NCBI GenBank assembly: GCA_003523465.1
Contig: DQAA01000537.1
Coordinates: forward strand, 1 to 6,291
Origin: Pseudomonas sp.
GTDB lineage: Bacteria; Pseudomonadota; Gammaproteobacteria; Pseudomonadales; Pseudomonadaceae
Direction of reading: 5' to 3'
Length of the DNA: 6,291 nt
In this document: positions 1-5,713 of the stretch, in pieces
How the letters are laid out: each line of letters opens with the position of its first letter
Position numbering within the stretch: the stretch's first letter is position 1
The notes under the pieces: model-generated
Database searches by the model: none
The model's input: only the letters and a program-made list of their open reading frames with translations
Told to the model about the DNA's origin: nothing
Program-made: the position numbers and the translations under genes

Positions 1-290
1 AGGTCGGCCTGATCGTTCATTGCCCGCACGGGCCGGACGATGGCTGCGATTGCCGCAAACCCAAACCCGGCATGCTGCTGCAAATCGCCGGGCATTACGG
101 GGTCGAGCTGACCGGCGTGTGGTTCGTCGGCGACAGCAAGGGTGACCTGGAGGCTGCATTGGCCGTCGATGCTCAACCGGTTCTGGTTCGTACCGGCAAG
201 GGTGAAAAGACCCTCGCCAAGGGCGTACCGCCGAATACACTGATTTTCGACGACCTGGCGGCCATTGCCAGAAAACTTATCCACACCTGA
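1..290 (+). CDS. gmhB: D-glycero-beta-D-manno-heptose 1,7-bisphosphate 7-phosphatase, C-terminal part
   Basis: This is the 3' end of a gene that enters from the left edge; the reading frame starts at base 3 and gives 95 residues before TGA at 288-290. The protein removes the 7-phosphate from heptose bisphosphate in the cytoplasm, a step of ADP-heptose synthesis for the LPS inner core. Visible evidence: the zinc-site pattern CPH followed by CDCRKPKPGM, with Cys7, His9, Cys15 and Cys17 (numbered from the first visible codon) matching the Cys-His-Cys-Cys zinc ligands of GmhB; the Lys of HAD motif III in RKP; and the HAD acidic motif GDSKGD. The ending VLVRTGKG is also typical. The zinc loop is shorter than in E. 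coli GmhB. About 80 N-terminal residues, including the catalytic DxD motif, lie outside the window. It is followed by plsC on the same strand and may be cotranscribed with it. Identity is secure from the motifs. Confidence 0.93.
   Translation, partial: VGLIVHCPHGPDDGCDCRKPKPGMLLQIAGHYGVELTGVWFVGDSKGDLEAALAVDAQPVLVRTGKGEKTLAKGVPPNTLIFDDLAAIARKLIHT
277..285 (+). promoter_or_regulatory. Perfect DnaA-box 9-mer (TTATCCACA) inside the gmhB 3' end
   Basis: The nine bases match the consensus R-type DnaA box exactly. They overlap the codons for the last residues of GmhB (Leu-Ile-His-Thr), so protein coding may explain part of the match. A second perfect box in the opposite orientation lies at 1138-1146. 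Binding of DnaA is inferred from sequence alone. Confidence 0.45.
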
Positions 291-325
291 CGCGCTTGCC
301 CTTGGCGGGCGCGTTCTTACTTCAG

Positions 326-339
326 GCGGGCACGCCCGC
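326..339. repeat. Short GC-rich inverted repeat upstream of plsC
   Basis: GCGGGC (326-331) and GCCCGC (334-339) are perfect complements separated by two bases. As RNA they could form a five-pair stem with a four-base loop ending 16 bases before the plsC start codon. The core differs by one base from GCGGGCAAGCCCGC, the core I recall for Pseudomonas REP elements, but the flanks do not match. It could be a REP remnant, a 5' leader hairpin or chance in GC-rich DNA. Confidence 0.4.
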
Positions 340-355
340 AACGGTACACGCTGCT

Positions 356-1129
356 ATGTCGATCCTGCAGGCGATCAGAATTTTCCTGTTCTATGTGCTG
401 CTGGGGACCAGTTCGCTGCTCTGGTGCTCGCTGAGCTTCTTTATCGCGCCGTTCCTGTCGTTCCCTGTCCGCTATCGCTTCATCAACGTCTACTGGTGCC
501 GCTTCGCGCTGGTGCTGGTGCGCGTCTTCCTCGGCATCAAGGTCAAGGTGACCGGCGCCGAGCATATCCCCGAGCGGCCCTGCGTGATCGTGTCCAATCA
601 CCAGAGCACCTGGGAGACGTTCTTCCTCTCCGCCTATTTCCAGCCTTTGAGCCAGGTGCTCAAGCGCGAATTGCTGTTCGTACCGTTCTTCGGCTGGGCC
701 ATGGCCATGCTGCGGCCCATCGCGATTGACCGCGACAACCCGAAGGCGGCGCTGAAACAGGTCGCCGCCAAGGGCGACGAACTGCTCAAGCAGAAGGTGT
801 GGGTGCTGATCTTCCCCGAAGGCACCCGCGTACCGTTCGGCCAGATCGGCAAGTTCTCCCGCAGCGGCGCCGCCCTGGCGGTGAATGCCGACCTGCCGGT
901 ACTGCCTATCGCCCACAACGCCGGCAAGTACTGGCCGAAAGAGGGCTGGGGCAAACGCGCCGGCACCATCGAAGTGGTCATTGGCGAGCCGATGTGGGCC
1001 GAAGGCAGTGGTCCACGGGCCATCGCCGAGCTGAACGACCGCGCTGCCGCCTGGAACGAAAAAACCCAGCGCGAACTGGGCTCGCTGCCACCACAACCGG
1101 CATCCAGCGAAACCCAGTCGGTTGCCTGA
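356..1129 (+). CDS. plsC: 1-acyl-sn-glycerol-3-phosphate acyltransferase (LPA acyltransferase, HdtS/LptA type)
   Basis: This enzyme transfers an acyl chain to lysophosphatidic acid to make phosphatidic acid at the inner membrane. The 257-residue protein begins MSILQAIRIF, a start I recognise from Pseudomonas HdtS/LptA proteins. A TTG at 296 would extend it by 20 residues, but nothing supports that start; neither start has a clear Shine-Dalgarno sequence. A hydrophobic segment at about residues 7-35 should anchor it. Acyltransferase motif I is NHQSTWE (81-87), so the acidic residue of the usual HX4D dyad is Glu here. Motif II lies in the region MLRPIAIDRD (118-127), motif III is FPEGTR (153-158) and motif IV is the VLPIA region (182-186). 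The homologue hdtS of P. fluorescens F113 was first reported as an acyl-homoserine-lactone synthase and later as an LPA acyltransferase; the motifs seen here support the latter. It lies 65 bp after gmhB. Confidence 0.93.
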   Translation: MSILQAIRIFLFYVLLGTSSLLWCSLSFFIAPFLSFPVRYRFINVYWCRFALVLVRVFLGIKVKVTGAEHIPERPCVIVSNHQSTWETFFLSAYFQPLSQVLKRELLFVPFFGWAMAMLRPIAIDRDNPKAALKQVAAKGDELLKQKVWVLIFPEGTRVPFGQIGKFSRSGAALAVNADLPVLPIAHNAGKYWPKEGWGKRAGTIEVVIGEPMWAEGSGPRAIAELNDRAAAWNEKTQRELGSLPPQPASSETQSVA

Positions 1130-1137
1130 GCCCCATC

Positions 1138-1146
1138 TGTGGATAA
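1138..1146 (-). promoter_or_regulatory. Perfect DnaA-box 9-mer just after plsC
   Basis: TGTGGATAA on the + strand is the exact complement of TTATCCACA. It starts 8 bases after the plsC stop codon, in noncoding DNA, so no codon constraint explains it. It is followed by about 110 bp of AT-rich sequence. With the inverted copy at 277-285 it brackets plsC. Confidence 0.5.
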
Positions 1147-1260
1147 CTTGTTGACAATATTTGGATGAACGCAAAAAAACGCAGCTAAGTTACTAATCTT
1201 TCTACATATTTCTCTGTATGACCGTTCCAGGTAAATCGTGCATAAGTTTTTTCGCGGAAT

Positions 1261-1290
1261 AAAAAAACCGGCTTTTACGCCGGTTTTTTT
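1261..1290. terminator. Bidirectional rho-independent terminator between plsC and the MFS gene
   Basis: A perfect 12-bp inverted repeat (seven A plus CCGGC, six-base loop at 1273-1278, GCCGG plus seven T) gives a GC stem followed by a T run on either strand. On the + strand it ends plsC transcription after a 131-base trailer. On the - strand it lies 15 bases beyond the MFS stop codon. Confidence 0.93.
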
Positions 1291-1305
1291 GTGCCTGGAA
1301 TTCCC

Positions 1306-2928
1306 TCAGACCTTGTCGATATCCACATCCTTGGTTTCTTTCAGGCAGAACAGCCCGACCACCAGACTGACCCCGGTGATCAACACCGGATACCAGAGCC
1401 CGTAGAAGATGTCGCCGGTGTACACCACCAGGGCAAACGACACGGTGGGCAGGAAGCCGCCAAACCAGCCATTGCCGATGTGATAGGGCAGGGACATCGA
1501 GGTATAGCGGATGCGGGTCGGGAAGAGTTCGACCATCACCGCCGCCAGGGGGCCGTAGGTCATGGTGGCGATCAGGATCATCACCACGATCAACAGCACC
1601 ACCATCGGCTGGTTGACGTTGCCGGCCTCCGCCTTGGCGGGGTAGCCGGCCTTGTCGATGGCGGCGCGCAGGGCGGCTTCGTCGAAGCCTTCGATACGCT
1701 GCTCGCCCACGGTCACCGCCACTGCACTGCCGGCTGGCTGGGCTTGCGAGCTGTAGGGCAGGCCTTGCTTGACCAGGAAGGTCTTGACCTTGTCGCAGGG
1801 GCTGTCGAAGCGCGCTTTACCCACAGGGTCGAACTGGAAGGTGCAGCCTGCAGGGTCGGCCAGTACCACGATGGGCGCCTGGCGGCTGGCGGCATCGATC
1901 TGCGGGTTGGCGTAATGACTCAGCGCCTTGAACAGCGGGAAGTAAAGGACGGTGGCCAGCAGCAGGCCGACCATCAGGATCGGCTTGCGTCCGATACGGT
2001 CCGACAGCCAGCCGAAGAAGACGAAGAACGGCGCACCGATGACCACGCTGATGATCAGCAGGGTGTTGGCCTGGGCCGGGTCCATCTTGAGCATCTGGGT
2101 CATGAAGAACAGCACGTAGAACTGCGCGGTGTAGAAGGTCACTGCCTGCCCGGCGTTGATGCTGAACAGCGCGGTGAGCACCACCTTGAGGTTCGGCCAG
2201 GAGGTGAACGACTCGCGGATCGGTGACTTGCTGACCTTGCCCTGGGCCTTCATTTTCACGAAGGCCGGCGACTCATGCATGCTCATGCGGATCCAGGTAG
2301 AGATCCCCAACAGGACGATGGACAGCAGGAACGGCAGGCGCCAGCCCCAGGTTTCGAACTGGTCGCCGCTGATGTAGCGGCTGCCCAGTACCACGAGCAG
2401 CGACAGCAGCAGGCCGAGGGTGGCGGTGGACTGGATGAAGCCGGTGTGGAAACCGCGCTTGCCGGGTGGCGCATGCTCGGCCACGTAGGTTGCCGCGCCA
2501 CCATATTCACCGCCCAGCGCCAGCCCCTGGAGCATGCGCAGCACCACGAGGATGATCGGTGCGGCAATGCCGATGCTGGCGTAGGTGGGCAGCAAACCGA
2601 CCGCGAAGGTCGACAGGCCCATGAGGATGATGGTCACCAGGAAGGTGTACTTGCGCCCGATCATGTCACCCAGGCGGCCGAACACCAGCGCACCGAAGGG
2701 CCTGACCAGGAAGCCCGCGGCAAAGGCCATCAGCGCGAAGATGAACGCCGTGGTGTCGTTGACCCCGGCGAAGAACTGCTTGCTGATGACGGCAGCCAGG
2801 GCCCCGTAGAGAAAAAAGTCATACCACTCGAAAACCGTCCCGAGGGATGACGCGAAAATGATCTTGCGCTCTTCCCGGCGGCTGTTGACCGCGGTAGTGG
2901 CGCCCTGTTGCTGGAGGGTGTCCGACAT
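1306..2928 (-). CDS. MFS transporter, metabolite:H+ symporter (MHS) type, with large periplasmic loop
   Basis: This 540-residue inner-membrane protein is probably a proton symporter for a small metabolite. Family evidence: FEWYDFFLYG in TM1 (33-42), the motif-A loop GRLGDMIGRK (84-93) between TM2 and TM3, GGEYGG (139-144) in TM4, and a second loop GWLSDRIGRK (306-315) between TM8 and TM9. These fit the MHS group (ProP, ShiA, KgtP relatives). About twelve hydrophobic segments are visible. Members I know have about 430-500 residues; the excess is a hydrophilic stretch at about 337-439 between TM9 and TM10, predicted periplasmic, with Cys362 and Cys378. The start is supported by GAGGA at 2936-2940 (- strand), seven bases before ATG. 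It lies downstream of the GMC dehydrogenase gene with a 108-bp gap, so it is probably the second gene of that operon and supplies its substrate. The substrate is unknown. Confidence 0.9.
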   Translation of the reverse strand: MSDTLQQQGATTAVNSRREERKIIFASSLGTVFEWYDFFLYGALAAVISKQFFAGVNDTTAFIFALMAFAAGFLVRPFGALVFGRLGDMIGRKYTFLVTIILMGLSTFAVGLLPTYASIGIAAPIILVVLRMLQGLALGGEYGGAATYVAEHAPPGKRGFHTGFIQSTATLGLLLSLLVVLGSRYISGDQFETWGWRLPFLLSIVLLGISTWIRMSMHESPAFVKMKAQGKVSKSPIRESFTSWPNLKVVLTALFSINAGQAVTFYTAQFYVLFFMTQMLKMDPAQANTLLIISVVIGAPFFVFFGWLSDRIGRKPILMVGLLLATVLYFPLFKALSHYANPQIDAASRQAPIVVLADPAGCTFQFDPVGKARFDSPCDKVKTFLVKQGLPYSSQAQPAGSAVAVTVGEQRIEGFDEAALRAAIDKAGYPAKAEAGNVNQPMVVLLIVVMILIATMTYGPLAAVMVELFPTRIRYTSMSLPYHIGNGWFGGFLPTVSFALVVYTGDIFYGLWYPVLITGVSLVVGLFCLKETKDVDIDKV

Positions 2929-2941
2929 CGTGCTGTCCTCG

Positions 2942-2957
2942 GCCTCTGGTCAGAGGC
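2942..2957. repeat. Hairpin next to the MFS ribosome binding site
   Basis: GCCTCTG (2942-2948) and CAGAGGC (2951-2957) are perfect complements. In the operon mRNA the hairpin lies directly 5' of the GAGGA Shine-Dalgarno sequence of the MFS gene (2936-2940). No T run follows, so it is not an intrinsic terminator. It could affect mRNA stability or translation of the transporter. Confidence 0.55.
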
Positions 2958-2985
2958 ACAGTGATTATTGTTGTTGTCCACTGTC

Positions 2986-3011
2986 GACACCGGTCGACTG
3001 CTGCCGGTGTC
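2986..3011. repeat. Inverted repeat in the GMC-MFS intercistronic gap
   Basis: GACACCGG (2986-2993) and CCGGTGTC (3004-3011) form a perfect 8-bp stem with a ten-base loop. A weaker nested repeat, ACAGTG (2958-2963) with CACTGT (2979-2984), sits between it and the hairpin near the MFS ribosome binding site. No T run follows on the - strand, so readthrough into the MFS gene is expected. A role in mRNA processing or unequal expression of the two genes is possible. Confidence 0.5.
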
Positions 3012-3037
3012 ACTGTTGCGCGCCGCCCGTGCAAGGC

Positions 3038-4687
3038 TCAGGGCGTCGTTATCGTTGCTCGGTCACTGCGGTTGCTGGCGGCCTCATGGCCCTGGAGGAT
3101 CAGTTGCGCGGCCTTCTCCGCGATCATCAAGGTGGGGGAGCAGGTATTGCCCGACACTATGTTCGGCATGATCGACGCATCGGCGACCCGCAGGCCGGGG
3201 ATGCCGTGCACCCGCAGTTGCGCATCCACCACGTCCAGCGGGCCGCTGCCCATGCGACAGGTACCCGCCGGATGGAAGATGGTCGTGCCGATCTGGCCGG
3301 CGGCCTTCTGCAATTCCTCTTCGCTGTGCAACGCCGCGCCCGGCAGGTATTCCCGTGGCGAGAAAGGTGCCAGGGCAGGGGAGCCGACGATGGAGCGGGT
3401 GATGCGGATGGCCTGGGCGGCGACCTTGAGGTCTGCGGCGTCGCTGAGGTAGTTGGGGTCGATCAGCGGGGCCACGGACGGGTCGGCAGAACGGATATCC
3501 ACACGCCCGCGACTGACCGGACGCAAGTTGCACACCGACGCGGTGAACGCGGCGAAGCGGTGCAGCGGTTCGCCGAAGCGGTCCAGTGACAGCGGCTGGA
3601 CGTGGTACTGGAGGTTGGCCGAGGTCTGTTCCGGGCCACTGCGCACGAAGGCGCCCAACTGACTCGGTGCCATCGCCAGCGGGCCGCTGCGGTCATAGAG
3701 GTAGCGCAGGCCCATACCCATCTTGCCGATAAGGCTGTTGGCGACCTGGTTGAGGGTGCGCACGTTGTCCACCTGGTAGATCAGGCGCAGTTGCAGGTGG
3801 TCCTGGAGATTGCCGCCGACGCCGGGCAACTCGTGCTGTACGCCGATGCCGAGGCGTTCCAGCAAAGGACGCGGGCCGATGCCGGAGCGCTGGAGGATGC
3901 CGGGCGAGCCAATGGAGCCGGCGCACAGGAGGATCTCGCGACGGGCGGTGAACGCCTGCCACTGGCCTTCGCGGCGTCCGCGAACGGCTACTGCGCGGCC
4001 GTTCTCGAGGATCACCCGATCGACTTCGACGCCAGTCAGCACATCGAGGTTGGGGCGATGGGCGATCGGTCGCAGAAACGCCTTGGATGCGTTCCAGCGC
4101 ACTCCGGCTTTCTGGTTGACCTGAAAGTATCCACAGCCCTGGTTGTCGCCGCCGTTGAAGTCATCGACGCTGGCGATGCCCTGTTGCGCCGCGGCCTCGC
4201 GGAAGGCATCGAGGATCGGCCAGGAGTATCGCTGTTGTTCGACACGCCATTCGCCCTCGCCGCCGTGCATTTCCGCAGCGCCGGCGAAGTGTCGTTCGCT
4301 GGCCTTGAACAGCGGCAGCACGTCCTTCCAGGCCCAGCCCTCGTTGCCTTCTTCGGCCCAGCGGTCGTAATCACCGGCCTGGCCGCGCATGTAGATCATG
4401 CCGTTGATCGACGAGCAGCCACCCAGCACCTTGCCCCGTGGATAACCCAGGCTGCGGCCATCGAGGCCGGGCTGGTTCTCGGTCTTGAAGCACCAGTCGG
4501 TGCGCGGGTTACCAATGCAGTAGAGATAGCCCACCGGAATGTGAATCCAGGGGTAGTTGTCGCGCCCACCCGCTTCGAGCAGGGCGACACGGCAGGACGG
4601 ATCGGCGGACAAGCGGTTGGCCAGCAGGCAACCTGCAGGCCCGGCACCGACGATGACGTAGTCGTAGGACAGATCGGCTGATGGCAT
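3038..4687 (-). CDS. GMC-family FAD-dependent oxidoreductase (choline dehydrogenase-like alcohol dehydrogenase)
   Basis: This 549-residue flavoenzyme oxidises an alcohol group. The FAD-binding fold starts at DYVIVGAGPAG (9-19), with Glu38 in LLEAGG as the expected ribose ligand. GMC signature 1 spans about 83-106 (PRGKVLGGCSSINGM and onward) and signature 2 about 256-271 (AGSIGSPGILQRSGIG). The catalytic pair is His472 in FHPAGTCRMG and Asn514 in SGNTCSPTLMIAEKAA, the His/Asn type of choline dehydrogenases and AlkJ rather than the His/His of glucose oxidase. No signal peptide is visible, so it is cytoplasmic or associated with the inner face of the membrane. Length is normal for the family. 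GAGG (4694-4697, - strand) lies six bases before ATG. Automatic pipelines would often call it BetA, but no betB or betI is adjacent and the start resembles AlkJ-type enzymes as much as BetA. It is the first gene of an operon with the MFS gene and is divergent from the LysR gene. Confidence 0.92.
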   Translation of the reverse strand: MPSADLSYDYVIVGAGPAGCLLANRLSADPSCRVALLEAGGRDNYPWIHIPVGYLYCIGNPRTDWCFKTENQPGLDGRSLGYPRGKVLGGCSSINGMIYMRGQAGDYDRWAEEGNEGWAWKDVLPLFKASERHFAGAAEMHGGEGEWRVEQQRYSWPILDAFREAAAQQGIASVDDFNGGDNQGCGYFQVNQKAGVRWNASKAFLRPIAHRPNLDVLTGVEVDRVILENGRAVAVRGRREGQWQAFTARREILLCAGSIGSPGILQRSGIGPRPLLERLGIGVQHELPGVGGNLQDHLQLRLIYQVDNVRTLNQVANSLIGKMGMGLRYLYDRSGPLAMAPSQLGAFVRSGPEQTSANLQYHVQPLSLDRFGEPLHRFAAFTASVCNLRPVSRGRVDIRSADPSVAPLIDPNYLSDAADLKVAAQAIRITRSIVGSPALAPFSPREYLPGAALHSEEELQKAAGQIGTTIFHPAGTCRMGSGPLDVVDAQLRVHGIPGLRVADASIMPNIVSGNTCSPTLMIAEKAAQLILQGHEAASNRSDRATITTP

Positions 4688-4740
4688 TTCAAACCTCGCG
4701 CCTGATTTTTATTCTTGTCTTCCTGCAGTGTTGTTGATTA

Positions 4741-4767
4741 TTTTCGAGATGAAAACGAGAGATTTCA
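4741..4767. promoter_or_regulatory. Candidate LysR-type operator in the divergent promoter region
   Basis: TTTTC-N5-GAAAA (4741-4755) is a perfect interrupted dyad containing TTTC-GAGAT-GAAA (4742-4754), a canonical T-N11-A LysR box. A third half-site TTTCA (4763-4767) pairs with TGAAA (4750-4754) across eight bases, giving three half-sites in alternating orientation. The box centre is about 61 bases from the GMC start codon and about 78 from the LysR start codon. This suits a recognition site plus an adjacent activation site. I could not place convincing -35/-10 elements for either gene. Confidence 0.6.
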
Positions 4768-4778
4768 CTCAACCGCTG

Positions 4779-4792
4779 TGCGTTTTAACGCA
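4779..4792. promoter_or_regulatory. Second palindrome upstream of the LysR gene
   Basis: TGCGTT (4779-4784) and AACGCA (4787-4792) form a perfect 6-bp inverted repeat with a two-base centre, 33 bases before the LysR start codon. Its sequence is unlike the TTTC/GAAA dyad, so it may be an operator for a different protein or a hairpin in the 5' leader of the regulator mRNA. Confidence 0.4.
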
Positions 4793-4825
4793 GCGCCAGC
4801 GCGACCAGGGATTAACGGGAACAGC

Positions 4826-5713
4826 ATGTTCGACTGGAATGATCTGCGGTTTTTTCTCGAACTCCAGCGCAGCGGCCGCCTGCTCACCGCCGCCAAGCGC
4901 CTCAACACCACCCACAGCACGGTGGCCCGGCATATCGAAAACATCGAGCAGAGCCTGGGCACGGCGCTGTTCGTCCAGCATGCCCAGGGCTATGAACTGA
5001 CCCCGTCAGGGCAGGCTCTGCTCAAGCATGCGGAGGCGATGGAGAATGTCGCGCTGCTAGCACAGGAGGAGATCACCCAGGCCATCACGCCGCTGGGCAA
5101 GATTCGCCTGGGGGTGACCGAAGGCATCGGCATCGTGTTTTTCACGCCGCGCCTGAGTGGGCTGTTCGAGCGTTATCCGGGGCTGGAAGTGGAACTGGTG
5201 GCGGTGCCGCGCTTCGTCAGCATCATCAACCGTGAGGCGGAAATCAGCATCCATCTGGAGCGGCCCAACGCCGACCTGCTGATCACCCGCAAGCTCACCG
5301 ATTACCGCCTGGCGCTCTACGCCAGCCGCGACTACCTGGCCCGGGCGCCGGCGCTGAACAGCCGCGAGGATCTCGCCCGGCACAGCTGGATCGGCTATGT
5401 CGACGACCTGCTGTTCAGCCAGGAACTGCTGTTCCTCCACAGCTTCTGCCGGGCGCCGAACGTGGTGTTCCGCAGCACCAGCGTGATCGCCCAGCAACAC
5501 GCTGCACGTGCCGGGCTGGGCATCGCGGTGCTGCCCAACTACATGGCCCGGCATGACCCTGGGCTGGTGCGCATCCTGCCCAGCGAAACCATCCAGCGCA
5601 GTTACTGGATCAGTACCCGCCGCGAGCTGCACAAGTCGGTGCGCCTGCGGGTGGTCTGGGACTACCTGCTGGCGCTGTGCACGGAGGAACAGGACGAGCT
5701 ACTGGCCGAGTAG
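4826..5713 (+). CDS. LysR-family transcriptional regulator
   Basis: This 295-residue DNA-binding protein has the standard LysR layout. An N-terminal winged helix-turn-helix covers about residues 2-60 (DLRFFLELQRSGRLLTAAKR, then STVARHIENIEQSLG, then YELTPSG), and an effector-binding domain runs from about residue 91 to the end. The usual LFxR after the HTH reads LFVQ here. The ATG at 4826 is chosen because the HTH begins immediately after it and GGGA (4817-4820) lies five bases upstream. The same frame stays open back to 4715, but that extension has no family likeness. It is divergent from the GMC-MFS operon across 138 bp holding a T-N11-A dyad, so it most probably controls that operon and itself, with the substrate or oxidation product as coinducer. 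This is inferred from arrangement. Its 3' end overlaps the convergent TauE/SafE-family gene by 15 bp. Confidence 0.92.
   Translation: MFDWNDLRFFLELQRSGRLLTAAKRLNTTHSTVARHIENIEQSLGTALFVQHAQGYELTPSGQALLKHAEAMENVALLAQEEITQAITPLGKIRLGVTEGIGIVFFTPRLSGLFERYPGLEVELVAVPRFVSIINREAEISIHLERPNADLLITRKLTDYRLALYASRDYLARAPALNSREDLARHSWIGYVDDLLFSQELLFLHSFCRAPNVVFRSTSVIAQQHAARAGLGIAVLPNYMARHDPGLVRILPSETIQRSYWISTRRELHKSVRLRVVWDYLLALCTEEQDELLAE

Noticed and set aside
317..1174. Long open frame (285 codons) antisense to plsC
   Set aside because: High third-position GC keeps the opposite strand open. The translation is rich in His, Gln and Arg with no recognisable motif, while the + strand protein has a full set of PlsC motifs.
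1151..1196. Possible sigma-70 promoter with TTGACA at 1151-1156
   Set aside because: The best -10-like hexamer (TACTAA at 1191-1196) is 34 bases away. At 17 bases there is only a run of A, so no usable promoter can be defended.
1630..1710. Likeness of the transporter insert's end (FDEAALRAAIDKAGYP) to the end of heavy-metal-associated domains
   Set aside because: The metal-binding CxxC is absent and the match covers only one helix and turn, which is too little to claim a domain.
1291..2226. Open frame (311 codons) antisense to the MFS gene
   Set aside because: Low-complexity, His/Gln/Asp-rich translation with no family likeness. It overlaps a clear transporter gene and begins at the terminator.
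2983..2998. Two nearby GTCGAC palindromes as a possible recombination site
   Set aside because: They are six-base restriction-type palindromes in GC-rich DNA, with no integrase, transposase or duplicated flanks nearby.
3602..4681. Long open frame (359 codons) antisense to the GMC gene
   Set aside because: It mirrors a well-supported GMC oxidoreductase frame, shows no motifs, and its length is explained by codon bias.
4715..4825. Upstream extension of the LysR frame to 4715
   Set aside because: The extra residues lie before the normal LysR N-terminus, lack family likeness and would overlap the candidate operator. The ATG at 4826 has a Shine-Dalgarno-like GGGA and the HTH follows at once.
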